A stretch of 64,000 nt of DNA from Rhodobacteraceae bacterium (ex Bugula neritina AB1) (lineage in GTDB: Bacteria > Pseudomonadota > Alphaproteobacteria > Rhodobacterales > Rhodobacteraceae), in assembly GCA_001730095.1 (NCBI GenBank), contig MDLF01000041.1, positions 46,631 to 110,630 of the forward strand, written 5' to 3'. Below the pieces are notes generated by a model. That model worked only from the letters and a program-made list of their open reading frames with translations. It was not told where the DNA came from and ran no database searches. Every line of letters begins with the position of its first letter. The first letter of the stretch is position 1. This document shows, in pieces, positions 41,652 to 49,823 of this stretch. A program made the position numbers and the translations under genes.

Positions 41652-42136
41652 TGCCGAAACTGGATCTTTCACACATCGACTGGCGCACAGGGTCCGGTTA
41701 TCCGGGCAAACTGGCCCGGGCCGGTGACGGGCGCAGCGTGCAGCCGGTGGGCGATGCGGGCGGCCTAAGCCAATATGGCGTCAACATCGTGCGGCTGGAG
41801 CCGGGCGCGATGTCCTCGCTGCGCCATTACCACATGGAGCAGGACGAGTTTGTCATGGTGACCGAGGGCGCCTGTACGCTGATCGACGACGATGGCGCCC
41901 ATGACATGCTGCCCGGCGATTGCGCCGCCTTCCCGGCAGGCGAGGAGAACGGCCACCATCTGGTGAACCGCTCAGACAAGCCCGCCGCCTTTCTAGTGGT
42001 GGGCACCCGCACCCCAACCGAGACCGGCTATTACAGCGAATTGGACATGATGGTGAGATTTGCAAACGGCGATTTCACCTTCACCCGCAAGGACGGCAGC
42101 CCGCTGACGGCAGAGCAGACCGGAGAAGACATATGA
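41651..42136 (+). CDS. cupin domain protein
   Basis: Protein of 161 residues with a single cupin barrel. Motif 1 is SSLRHYHMEQDEFVMVTEGACTL, giving the metal ligands His, His and Glu; motif 2 has PGDCAAFPAGEENGHHLVN with the last His. Such small cupins are often described as sugar-binding or auxin-binding-like proteins without a set function. The ATG at 41651 overlaps the fadA stop and the stop overlaps fadB (ATGA), so it is translationally locked into the beta-oxidation operon. An enzymatic or acyl-CoA-related role is possible, but nothing in the sequence identifies one. Confidence 0.85.
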   Translation: MPKLDLSHIDWRTGSGYPGKLARAGDGRSVQPVGDAGGLSQYGVNIVRLEPGAMSSLRHYHMEQDEFVMVTEGACTLIDDDGAHDMLPGDCAAFPAGEENGHHLVNRSDKPAAFLVVGTRTPTETGYYSELDMMVRFANGDFTFTRKDGSPLTAEQTGEDI

Positions 42137-44334
42137 GCGATTTCAAATACGACGTGGACGCAGACGGCGTCGCAATCATCACCTGGGACGCGATCGGCAA
42201 GTCCATGAATGTCCTCACCCGCGAGGCCTTTGGCCTGGTGGAGGAATACGTGGACCGGGCGCTGGCGGATGACGCCGTGAAGGGCATCGTGATCACCAGC
42301 GGCAAAAAGGATTTTGCCGGCGGCATGGACCTGAACGTGCTGGCCACCATCCGTGAGGAATCCGGTGACACCCCCGCGCAGGGGCTGTTTGATTTCACCA
42401 TGGGCGGCCACCGCATCCTGCGCAAACTCGAACTCGCAGGCATGGACCCTAAGACCAAAAAAGGCGGCAAGCCGGTGGCCTGTGCGATCAACGGCACTTG
42501 TGCGGGCATTGGCACCGAGATTGCGCTGGCCTGCCATCACCGGGTGATGACCTCCAGCCCCAAGGCCAGGATTGGCCTGCCGGAAATCATGATCGGCATC
42601 TTCCCCGGCGGCGGCGGCACCACGCGCTATTCCCGCATGGTGGGCGCCATGGCGGCGGCCCCGGTGCTGCTGGAAGGCAAGATGATGGAGCCGAAAAAGG
42701 CCAAGGGCGCGCAGCTGGTCGACGCAGTGGCCGATGATGCGCTGGCCGCGGCCAAGGAATGGGTTCTGAACGCCAAACCCGCCGATCTGGTCAAACCCTG
42801 GGACGCCAAGGGCTATAAAATGCCGGGCGGCGCGCCCTATCACCCGGCGGGTTTCATGACCTTTGTCGGTGCCTCTGCCATGGTGAATGGCAAGACCCAG
42901 GGCGCGTTTCCGGCGGCCAAGGCGCTGCTCAGCTCGATCTATGAGGGCGCGCTGGTCGATTTTGACACCGCGCTGAAGATCGAGGCGCGGCATTTCACCT
43001 CTGTTCTGATGAACCCCTCCTCCTCTGCCATGATCCGCAGCCTGTTTCTGAACAAACAGGCGCTGGAGAAAGGTGCTGTGCGGCCCAAGGATGTGCCGGA
43101 CCAGTCGGTGAAGAAGATCGGCGTGCTGGGGGCGGGCATGATGGGGGCGGGCATTGCGCTGGTGTCGGCGCAGGCCGGCATGGAGGTTGTGCTGATCGAC
43201 CGCGATCAGGAGGCCGCCGACAAGGGCAAGGCCTACTCCGCCGCCTATATGGACAAGGGTATCAAGCGCGGCAAGGCAACCGAGGAGAAAAAAGAGGCGC
43301 TGCTGGCGCAGATCACCGCAACACCTGATCTGGACGCCCTGAAGAGCTGCGATCTGATCATCGAAGCCGTGTTCGAAGACCCCGGTGTCAAGGCCGAGAT
43401 GACCCAAAAGGTCGAGGCCGTCATCCCCGAGGACTGCATCTTTGCCTCCAACACCTCCACCCTGCCGATCACCGAGCTGGCCAAGGCCTCCGGCCGACCG
43501 GAGCAGTTCATCGGCATCCATTTCTTCTCCCCCGTCGAGAAGATGCTGCTGGTGGAGATCATCAAGGGCACGGAAACCGGCGACCGGGCCGTGGCCAAGG
43601 CGCTGGACTACGTGCGCCAGATCCGCAAGACACCGATCGTGGTCAATGACGCGCGGTTCTTCTACGCCAACCGCTGCATCATTCCTTATATCAACGAAGG
43701 CATGCGGATGATCACCGAGGGCGTCAGCCCGGTGCTGATCGACAATGCGGCGCGCCAGCTGGGTTTCCCGGTGGGGCCGGTGCAGCTGACCGATGAGACC
43801 TCGATTGATCTGGGCGCCAAGATTGCCCGCGCCACCAAGGCCGCGATGGGCGATGCCTATCCGGAAAGCCCTTCGGATGATCTGATCTTCTGGATGGAGG
43901 AACAGGGCCGTCTGGGCCGCAAGGCCAATGCCGGCTTCTTCGAGTATGACGACCAGGGCAAACGGGTCGAGTACTGGAAAGGCGTACAGGAGAAATTCCC
44001 GCAGGCGGCTGAACAGCCCGATCTGATCGAAGTGCAGGAGCGGCTGATGTTCGCGCAGGTGCTGGAAGCGGTGCGCGCACTGGAGGAAGGCGTGCTGATG
44101 GACATCCGCGAAGGCGACGTCGGTGCCATCCTGGCCTGGGGCTTTGCGCCCTGGTCCGGCGGCCCGCTAAGCTGGCTGGACATCCTGGGCACGCCCTATG
44201 CGGCAGAGCGCTGCGACAGCCTGACGGAACAATTCGGCGATCGCTTCGCCTGCCCGCCGCTGCTGCGCGAGATGGCCAAAAAAGGTCAGAGCTTCTATTC
44301 CCGCTTTGCCCCGGAGAACTCCGCCGCGGCCTGA
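42133..44334 (+). CDS. fadB: fatty acid oxidation multifunctional protein (enoyl-CoA hydratase / 3-hydroxyacyl-CoA dehydrogenase)
   Basis: Bifunctional beta-oxidation enzyme of 733 residues. The N-terminal crotonase domain (about 1-300) has the oxyanion loop GKKDFAGGMDL and both catalytic glutamates in CAGIGTEIAL and GLPEIMIG. The dehydrogenase part has the NAD motif GVLGAGMMGAGIA near 331-343, and the HFFSPVEKM motif with His463, followed by C-terminal helical domains (VNDARFFYANRCI). It hydrates enoyl-CoA and oxidises the hydroxyl in one polypeptide, and works with the FadA thiolase two genes upstream. ATG at 42133 follows GGAGAAG and overlaps the cupin stop. Last gene of the cluster; a strong terminator follows. 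Confidence 0.94.
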   Translation: MSDFKYDVDADGVAIITWDAIGKSMNVLTREAFGLVEEYVDRALADDAVKGIVITSGKKDFAGGMDLNVLATIREESGDTPAQGLFDFTMGGHRILRKLELAGMDPKTKKGGKPVACAINGTCAGIGTEIALACHHRVMTSSPKARIGLPEIMIGIFPGGGGTTRYSRMVGAMAAAPVLLEGKMMEPKKAKGAQLVDAVADDALAAAKEWVLNAKPADLVKPWDAKGYKMPGGAPYHPAGFMTFVGASAMVNGKTQGAFPAAKALLSSIYEGALVDFDTALKIEARHFTSVLMNPSSSAMIRSLFLNKQALEKGAVRPKDVPDQSVKKIGVLGAGMMGAGIALVSAQAGMEVVLIDRDQEAADKGKAYSAAYMDKGIKRGKATEEKKEALLAQITATPDLDALKSCDLIIEAVFEDPGVKAEMTQKVEAVIPEDCIFASNTSTLPITELAKASGRPEQFIGIHFFSPVEKMLLVEIIKGTETGDRAVAKALDYVRQIRKTPIVVNDARFFYANRCIIPYINEGMRMITEGVSPVLIDNAARQLGFPVGPVQLTDETSIDLGAKIARATKAAMGDAYPESPSDDLIFWMEEQGRLGRKANAGFFEYDDQGKRVEYWKGVQEKFPQAAEQPDLIEVQERLMFAQVLEAVRALEEGVLMDIREGDVGAILAWGFAPWSGGPLSWLDILGTPYAAERCDSLTEQFGDRFACPPLLREMAKKGQSFYSRFAPENSAAA

Positions 44335-44352
44335 CAGCAGCCCAAAAATCGC

Positions 44353-44384
44353 AAAGGCCAGCGCCTGAAATCGCTGGCCTTTTT
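44353..44384 (+). terminator. rho-independent terminator after fadB
   Basis: Perfect 11-bp stem AAAGGCCAGCG / CGCTGGCCTTT with an 8-nt loop, running into TTTTT. The symmetrical A/T flanks make it usable from both strands; the Hint gene converges on it from the right. Confidence 0.92.
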
Positions 44385-44420
44385 CATTCTGCTTCAAACC
44401 CTTGCCGGGCGCAGTTGAAT

Positions 44421-45095
44421 TCACATCCAGGTGGTGGGCTGAACCGCGTCTGCCGCAGGTCCGGCTGGCCAATAGTCTTCCTCTGCCATCATCGACAGAA
44501 CCAGGCCGCGGGCCTCATCCGTACCCAGCACCTGATAGGCGCCCCGTTCCGTGAACACCCGGCCGCACATCAGATTGACCGACGCTGCTGAATAGCCCAG
44601 CATCCCAGCTTCCAGATAGATCACCTGATCCTCGGCAAAGCGGGGTGTTACCAGCTCCAGCTGGGCGCCCGGATGCATGCGCCGGATGCCGCGAAACCCT
44701 TCCAGCGCGCAGCCCGGGACGATGGCAAAGGGATCGCCCTGGGCGTCTTCCACCAGTTCGCTCTCCAAAAGCACCCCCTGATCCGGCATCAACCACATCG
44801 GCACCCGGTTCATCAGCGCATCGCGCGGCACAAACAACGGACAGCGCATCGGCTCCAAATCCCCCTCGGACGGGATCACAATTTCGCGCTGGAGCTCAAC
44901 AACAGTCTGCATGCCATGGTCAAAAGTCAGAACCTTGTCGCCAGGCGCCAGCGCCTCCACCGGGCGCCAACCCAGATTAGAGGCCACATGCGTGCCTGCC
45001 AGAAACCCGCCCTGCCCCACCGGAATCAGGGGAAAGCCGCTGTTCATGACCCCGCCAGCCGGCGTGTCTGTCCGTTTCAAAAGCCAATCCAGCAT
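44421..45095 (-). CDS. Hint-domain protein lacking the N-terminal cysteine
   Basis: Protein of 224 residues built around a Hint_2-like (hedgehog/intein) fold: VGQGGFLAGTHVASNLGWRPVEALAPGDKVLTFDHGMQTV is the typical start of the domain. Where active Hint domains have Cys as first residue (CFxxGT), this protein has Gly-Phe, so splicing or autocleavage through that residue is not possible. The later block PLFVPRDALMNRVPMWLMPDQGVLLES is shared by roseobacter Hint proteins. ATG at 45095 follows AAGGAAG. No signal peptide. It lies beside the sulfotransferase gene in the same direction with a 160-bp gap. Function unknown; probably a non-self-processing Hint relative. Confidence 0.8.
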   Translation of the reverse strand: MLDWLLKRTDTPAGGVMNSGFPLIPVGQGGFLAGTHVASNLGWRPVEALAPGDKVLTFDHGMQTVVELQREIVIPSEGDLEPMRCPLFVPRDALMNRVPMWLMPDQGVLLESELVEDAQGDPFAIVPGCALEGFRGIRRMHPGAQLELVTPRFAEDQVIYLEAGMLGYSAASVNLMCGRVFTERGAYQVLGTDEARGLVLSMMAEEDYWPAGPAADAVQPTTWM

Positions 45096-45255
45096 CCGTC
45101 TTCCTTTCCTGCAGCCAAGGCATCGCACCCGTCAGCCGACCCGGTCCTATCTCCCCTTGCCAAATAGAAGAGGTGTTCAGGCAAAACCCGGGCATTGTTC
45201 ACGTTTTCGCACCAATCACCCACCTGTTTCCGGATAAGCCTCCAGACAGGCACGT

Positions 45256-45936
45256 TCAGCGCTCTTTGCGTACCTTGGATAGGGGACAATCGTTAAAAGA
45301 ATATTCAAATTGGGCAATTTCCTGTGCGCAGGCCTTTGCAATCGCCTCCGCCGCGGCGTCATCGTAATAGACACGCCAATCCGGCTCCCGGCCGCTTTCA
45401 TTGGCCACCGGCAGCTGCAGGGAAAATCCCAGGTGGTCAAACAACGGCTGGGCGTCGTCGGTGAAATGTTCCAACCGGATATACAGCTGACATTGCTCCG
45501 TTCCGTCAGCGTGACGCATATAGGAAGAGGTCGGCGTGCCGCTGAAGGCGGCAACAATGCCCGGGTGCTGCACAAATGCCCGGAAATCCAGCCGCCGGGC
45601 CAGCCCGATTGCCGGATGATCAAAACTCTGTTCGCGCAGCCAGTGATAATAGCTGACCGCCCGGTCCCAGGGATTGCGGACCAGTGTAAAGGCAAACAGG
45701 CTCCGCAGGGTCTGATCCGGCACCAGCCCTTCGATGTCCGCCAGAGTGGAGTGTTTCCACAGCCGCCCGCGCGTCTCAGCGCCCTGCAGGCGGCGGCGGC
45801 GTTTCACAGCTTTGGGCGTATCGCCCAGCATCAAGTCATCCGCCATCGCGCGCGCCTCAAGCGCCAGCGCCAAAGCGGTACCACCGGTCTTGGGGATATG
45901 GATAAAGACGTATCTGCGGCCCAGGGACAGGATCAT
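45256..45936 (-). CDS. sulfotransferase family 2-like protein
   Basis: Cytoplasmic PAPS-dependent sulfotransferase-like protein of 226 residues. The 5'-phosphosulfate loop is FIHIPKTGGTAL at about 11-22, and the 3'-phosphate motif is LVRNPWDRAVSYY at about 85-97, the Sulfotransfer_2 pattern found in heparan and carbohydrate sulfotransferases. It is short, close to the minimal domain. Roseobacters use such enzymes to sulfate surface polysaccharides or lipids; the acceptor here cannot be told. It differs in type from the TPR-sulfotransferase at 27 kb. Confidence 0.84.
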   Translation of the reverse strand: MILSLGRRYVFIHIPKTGGTALALALEARAMADDLMLGDTPKAVKRRRRLQGAETRGRLWKHSTLADIEGLVPDQTLRSLFAFTLVRNPWDRAVSYYHWLREQSFDHPAIGLARRLDFRAFVQHPGIVAAFSGTPTSSYMRHADGTEQCQLYIRLEHFTDDAQPLFDHLGFSLQLPVANESGREPDWRVYYDDAAAEAIAKACAQEIAQFEYSFNDCPLSKVRKER

Positions 45937-45995
45937 AAGCCGACCCTAGGGCATTGACCACGGGTTGAAAATGCCCGTCCGCATGGCAGCGCCCT

Positions 45996-46059
45996 GCTTT
46001 TCATCTTTGCAAAAATACTCCGGGGGAGCCGCCCAGCGGGCGGCGGGGGCAGCGCCCCC
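45996..46059 (+). repeat. extragenic repeat copy with GC hairpins
   Basis: GCTTTTCATCTTTGCAAAAATACTCC (45996-46021) is followed by two tight stems, GCCGCCC / GGGCGGC with AGC loop (46028-46044) and GGGGGC / GCCCCC with AGC loop (46045-46059). It lies 20 bp behind the stop of the DMT exporter gene (minus strand) and is the clearest copy of the repeat plus hairpin form. Confidence 0.65.
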
Positions 46060-46079
46060 TCCCGTGTCTTCAGCCCCGC

Positions 46080-47003
46080 CTATCTCGACCGCAGCGCGAT
46101 GGTTGCCCCTGCCGCAATGATCAAGCCAATTCCAAAAATCTGCCAGGAATTGAGCGCCTGCCCCCAATAGGCCCAGGCAACCCCCGGTCCGATGATGATC
46201 ACCGCATACTCGAACACCGCCACAAAGGAGGCCTCACCCAGCTGATAGGCTTTGGTGATCAGGAAAACACCGCCCACCGCCGCGCAGCCCTGCAGCAGGA
46301 TCAGATGCGACATCTCCCACAGCGGCCAGACCCAGCCCCGGGTCACAAACCCATCCGTCCCCTGCGGCACGGGCTGTGGCCAGATTTCCAGCCCCAGCAG
46401 CAGCATGGCCCCCAGAACCCCCTGCACCAGCAGATAGAAAAACAGCATCGAAACCGTGCTTTCCCCCTGGCAGTAAAGCCCGGTTGCCATGGACCCAAGC
46501 GCATAGAACAGCCCGCCCGCAACCGGCAACAGAAGCAGCCAATTGAAATCGCCAGGATTGAGCTGCAGCACCAAAAGAACTCCGGCAAAGCCGCACAGCA
46601 CCGCCGCCACCCTCAGCCAGCCGATCCGCATCCGCAGGAAGATCACCGAAATGATGACAATCAGAATGGGCGAGGTAAACAGCCCGGCCAGCGCCTGCGC
46701 AATCGGCATCAGCGCCACTGCCGAGAAGTAGAACACCATCGACACCGCCACCAGAACCGCTCGCAGCAGAACAGCTGCGAACCGCCGCGGGGCCAACCCG
46801 CCCAGCCCGGCGCGGGCCATGATCCACAGAAATGGCAGCGCGACAAATGTGCGCAGAAGATAGAACTGGCCAAGGCCGATCTGCTCGGCCATCAGCGGCA
46901 CTGCGTTGTCTGTCACACCGATAATCAGCATCGCAGCCAGCATGGAATGTGCCGCGGCTGGCTGACTGCTGCTGTCATGGGTAAGAGTTGCTGTTTGCTT
47001 CAT
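46080..47003 (-). CDS. DMT superfamily (EamA) transporter
   Basis: Inner-membrane transporter of 307 residues with ten hydrophobic segments in two EamA repeats, the drug/metabolite exporter layout. First repeat: MLAAMLIIGVTDNAVPLMAEQIGLGQFYLLRTFVALP and GLFTSPILIVIISVIFLRMRIGWLR. Second repeat ends with FVAVFEYAVIIIGPGVAWAYWGQALNSWQIFGIGLIIAAG. The start is ATG at 47003 behind GGAAAGAG, not the open-frame start at 47057. Substrate unknown. It is divergent from the acyl-CoA ligase gene with 76 bp between the starts. Confidence 0.88.
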   Translation of the reverse strand: MKQTATLTHDSSSQPAAAHSMLAAMLIIGVTDNAVPLMAEQIGLGQFYLLRTFVALPFLWIMARAGLGGLAPRRFAAVLLRAVLVAVSMVFYFSAVALMPIAQALAGLFTSPILIVIISVIFLRMRIGWLRVAAVLCGFAGVLLVLQLNPGDFNWLLLLPVAGGLFYALGSMATGLYCQGESTVSMLFFYLLVQGVLGAMLLLGLEIWPQPVPQGTDGFVTRGWVWPLWEMSHLILLQGCAAVGGVFLITKAYQLGEASFVAVFEYAVIIIGPGVAWAYWGQALNSWQIFGIGLIIAAGATIALRSR

Positions 47004-47079
47004 GCTCTTTCCATTGCCAGCAACTTTCCGCAATATCTGTTCCCTAGGCGACACCAAAGTGATTCAGGGGAGGAAACTG

Positions 47080-48708
47080 ATGGGGTGGATGGCGGATGAG
47101 ACCGGTCTGGAGAAGACTGCCGCGAATTATGTACCGCTGACGCCGCTCAGCCATCTGCAGCGGGCAGCGCAGGTGTTTCCGGAGCATCTGGCGGTCAGCT
47201 ATGGCAAACACCGCAAAACCTATGCCGAATACCACGCACGCTGCAGCCGGCTGGCTTCTGGCCTTGCGCAGCTGGGCGTCAAACCCGGTGACGTGGTGGC
47301 AACGCTGCTGCCCAACATCCCGGCCCAGGCCGAGGCGCATTTTGGTGTACCGGCCTGCGGTGCGGTACTGAACACCATCAACACGCGGCTGGATGTCGGC
47401 ACTGTGGCCTATATCTTTGGCCACGGGGAGGCCAAGGCTGTTCTGGTCGACCCGCAATTCCTGGAACTGGCCGAGGCCGCCGTGGAAGAAATGGAAGGCC
47501 CTGCCCCGGTGCTGATCGAGGTCGCGGATGACCAGGCTGGCTGGCATGCCACCGGCAAACACTTGGACTATGAAGCACTGCTGGCCGACGGCGATCCGGA
47601 ATTCCAGTGGATCATGCCCGAGGATGAATGGGAAAGCCTGGCGCTGAATTACACCTCCGGCACCACCGGGCGGCCCAAGGGCGTGGTGTATCACCACCGC
47701 GGCGCTTATCTCATGACCACCGGCACGGTGATTTCCTGGCGGATGACCCTGCACCCCGTATACCTGACCATTGTGCCGCTGTTTCATTGCAACGGCTGGA
47801 ACCACACCTGGATGATGCCGGTGGTGGGCGGCACGCTGGTCTGCTGCCGCGACATCTCTGCGCAGGCCATCTACAATGCCATCCATTCCGAAGGCGTCTC
47901 CCATTTCGGCGGCGCACCGATTGTGCTGAACATGATCGTCAACGCGCTGGATGAGGAACGCCGCAGCTTTGATCACACGGTTGAGGTCTTCACCGCCGGC
48001 GCCCCGCCGGCCCCTGCAACCCTGTCCAAGATCGAAAACCTCGGCTTCAACATCACCCATGTTTACGGGCTGACCGAAACCTTTGGCCATGTCACCGAAT
48101 GCTACTGGAAGGCGGATGAATGGGACGGGCTGGACAAGGCTGGCATTGCTGCCAAAAAATCCCGTCAGGGCGTCGCCATGCCGATGCTGGAGCCGGTGGT
48201 GGTGCGCGACAGCGCGCATAACCTGCTGCCGATGGACGGCCAAGCCCAGGGGGAGATCGCCCTGCGCGGCAATGTGGTGATGAAAGGCTATCTGAAGAAC
48301 CCCGAGGCAACGGCAGAGGCTTTCAAGGGAGGGTACTTTAACTCCGGCGACCTCGCTGTGCAGCACCCCGATGGCTACATTCAGATTGCCGACCGGGCCA
48401 AGGATATCATCATCTCTGGCGGCGAGAACATCTCATCGGTCGAGGTGGAGGGTGTGCTGATGGCGCATCCGGATGTGCTGCTGGCCGCAGTTGCTGCGAT
48501 GCCGGACGAGAAATGGGGCGAGGTGCCATGCGCTTTTGTGGAACTGAAACCGGGCGCAAGCGCGGACGCCGCAGCACTGATCGCATTCACCCGCGAGACG
48601 CTTGCCGGGTTCAAAGCCCCCAAGAAAGTTGTGTTCCAGGAGCTTCCTAAAACCTCCACCGGAAAGATCCAGAAGTTCGAACTGAGGAAAATCGCCAAGT
48701 CTTTGTGA
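47080..48708 (+). CDS. AMP-forming acyl-CoA synthetase (DmdB-like / medium-chain acyl-CoA ligase)
   Basis: Activates a carboxylic acid with ATP and CoA in the cytoplasm. The 542 residues have all adenylate-forming motifs: YTSGTTGRPKGV, VYGLTETFGHV, YFNSGDLAVQHPDGYIQIADRAKD and the C-terminal lysine in PKTSTGKIQKFE. The N-terminus WMADETGLEKTAANYVPLTPLSHLQRAAQVFP and overall length are those of the roseobacter group that includes DmdB, the 3-methylmercaptopropionate CoA ligase of DMSP demethylation. Related enzymes act on medium-chain fatty acids, so the substrate is not settled. ATG at 47080 follows AGGGGAGGA. It lies 3 kb from the beta-oxidation cluster but is a separate unit ending in its own terminator. 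Confidence 0.87.
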   Translation: MGWMADETGLEKTAANYVPLTPLSHLQRAAQVFPEHLAVSYGKHRKTYAEYHARCSRLASGLAQLGVKPGDVVATLLPNIPAQAEAHFGVPACGAVLNTINTRLDVGTVAYIFGHGEAKAVLVDPQFLELAEAAVEEMEGPAPVLIEVADDQAGWHATGKHLDYEALLADGDPEFQWIMPEDEWESLALNYTSGTTGRPKGVVYHHRGAYLMTTGTVISWRMTLHPVYLTIVPLFHCNGWNHTWMMPVVGGTLVCCRDISAQAIYNAIHSEGVSHFGGAPIVLNMIVNALDEERRSFDHTVEVFTAGAPPAPATLSKIENLGFNITHVYGLTETFGHVTECYWKADEWDGLDKAGIAAKKSRQGVAMPMLEPVVVRDSAHNLLPMDGQAQGEIALRGNVVMKGYLKNPEATAEAFKGGYFNSGDLAVQHPDGYIQIADRAKDIIISGGENISSVEVEGVLMAHPDVLLAAVAAMPDEKWGEVPCAFVELKPGASADAAALIAFTRETLAGFKAPKKVVFQELPKTSTGKIQKFELRKIAKSL

Positions 48709-48731
48709 TTTTTCACGGTGAAACAGCTTCC

Positions 48732-48763
48732 GGGGCGGCAAAGCAAATTGCCGCCCCTGTTTT
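48732..48763 (+). terminator. rho-independent terminator after the acyl-CoA ligase gene
   Basis: Perfect 10-bp stem GGGGCGGCAA / TTGCCGCCCC with a 6-nt loop followed by TGTTTTA, 23 bp after the stop codon. Confidence 0.9.
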
Positions 48764-48812
48764 ATGTGCTTATTCTGATGCCAACGATACGGATGGGGAC
48801 CGGGCAGGCTGC

Positions 48813-49823
48813 ATGACGGCATTGAAGGAATTCGAGCGGCTGGAGGCTGCGGGCCTGTGGCGCGCAGGCCCTGAGGCACAGCGGCGGGATGTGATCATCT
48901 CGCTGGGCGATGCGACACTGACCATTGCCAGCATGAATGACCAGCCTTTGGCACATTGGTCGCTGGCGGCCGTAGAGCGTGCCAATCCCGGCGCGTTCCC
49001 CGCCCTGTTCCACCCTGACGGAGACGCCGGCGAAACGCTGGAGCTGGCGGAGGACGAAACCGCCATGCTGGAGGCCATCGCGCGGGTGCAGAACGCCATT
49101 GGCCGCTCCCGCGCGCGGCCCGGGCGGTTGCGGGCGGTCAGCATCCTGGGCACCCTGGCACTGCTGGCCGCATTGCTGGTGCTATGGCTGCCCGGTGCGG
49201 TGACCCGCCATGCAGTCAGCGTCGTGCCGGACATCAAGCGCAAGGCGATCGGCCAAGCTCTGTTGGGGCGGATCGAACGGGTTTCCGGCCCCGCCTGCGC
49301 CACACCCGAGGCCGTTCCGATCCTGAAAAACCTGGCACAGCGCACCGGCGTGCGGCAACTGGCGATCCTGCGCTCCGGCATCCCCGGCAGCCTGCATCTG
49401 CCCGGCGGCATCGTGCTTTTGAACCGCTCCTTTGTGGAGGATTTCGAAGACCCGGCAGTCGCCGCAGGCGCGGTGCTGGCGGAACGGGCGCGGTCTGCGG
49501 CCAGCGATCCGATGCAGGAACTGCTGGACGCTGCGGGTTTCGGCGCCACGTTCAAGCTGCTGACCACAGGTGAACTGGACCGTGCGGCGCTGGATGCCTA
49601 TTCTGAGGCCACATTGGCCAGTGCCCGGCCGCAGCTCCCAGACGAGGTGCTGCTGGCGGAATTTGCCCGTGCAGCCCTGCCCTCCTCTCCCTATGCCTAT
49701 GCGCTGGATATTACCGGGGAAACCGTGCTGGGGCTGATCGAGGCCGACCCGATGGCCGGTCGCGAGCTGCAGCCGGTGCTGAATGATCGCGACTGGGTGC
49801 AGCTGCAAAATATTTGCGGCTGA
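48813..49823 (+). CDS. membrane-anchored protein with degenerate M48-peptidase-like domain
   Basis: Protein of 336 residues with one clear membrane segment at about 113-135 (VSILGTLALLAALLVLWLPGAVT). The part after it resembles the M48 metallopeptidase fold: a V-x-G-x-A-C-A-T-P-E-A region, then SLHLPGGIVLLNRSFVEDFEDPAVAAGAVLAER, which parallels the family's LPGG...L...L.d..E.aaVLAHE stretch. The zinc motif HExxH is replaced by AERARSAASDP, so catalytic activity is unlikely. The C-terminus holds tandem helices with conserved RAALDAYSEATLASARP. ATG at 48813; the open frame to 48705 runs through the preceding terminator. I do not recognise a named family; the peptidase resemblance is my reading of the pattern. 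Confidence 0.65.
   Translation: MTALKEFERLEAAGLWRAGPEAQRRDVIISLGDATLTIASMNDQPLAHWSLAAVERANPGAFPALFHPDGDAGETLELAEDETAMLEAIARVQNAIGRSRARPGRLRAVSILGTLALLAALLVLWLPGAVTRHAVSVVPDIKRKAIGQALLGRIERVSGPACATPEAVPILKNLAQRTGVRQLAILRSGIPGSLHLPGGIVLLNRSFVEDFEDPAVAAGAVLAERARSAASDPMQELLDAAGFGATFKLLTTGELDRAALDAYSEATLASARPQLPDEVLLAEFARAALPSSPYAYALDITGETVLGLIEADPMAGRELQPVLNDRDWVQLQNICG

Noticed and set aside
44421..45095. Intein or hedgehog-type self-splicing element
   Set aside because: No first Cys or Ser and no host protein split around it; treated as a stand-alone Hint-like protein.
46001..46015. Additional TTTGCAAA-type site at about 46004
   Set aside because: It is part of the extragenic repeat (TCATCTTTGCAAAAATACTCC), lies behind a stop codon and has no partner site.
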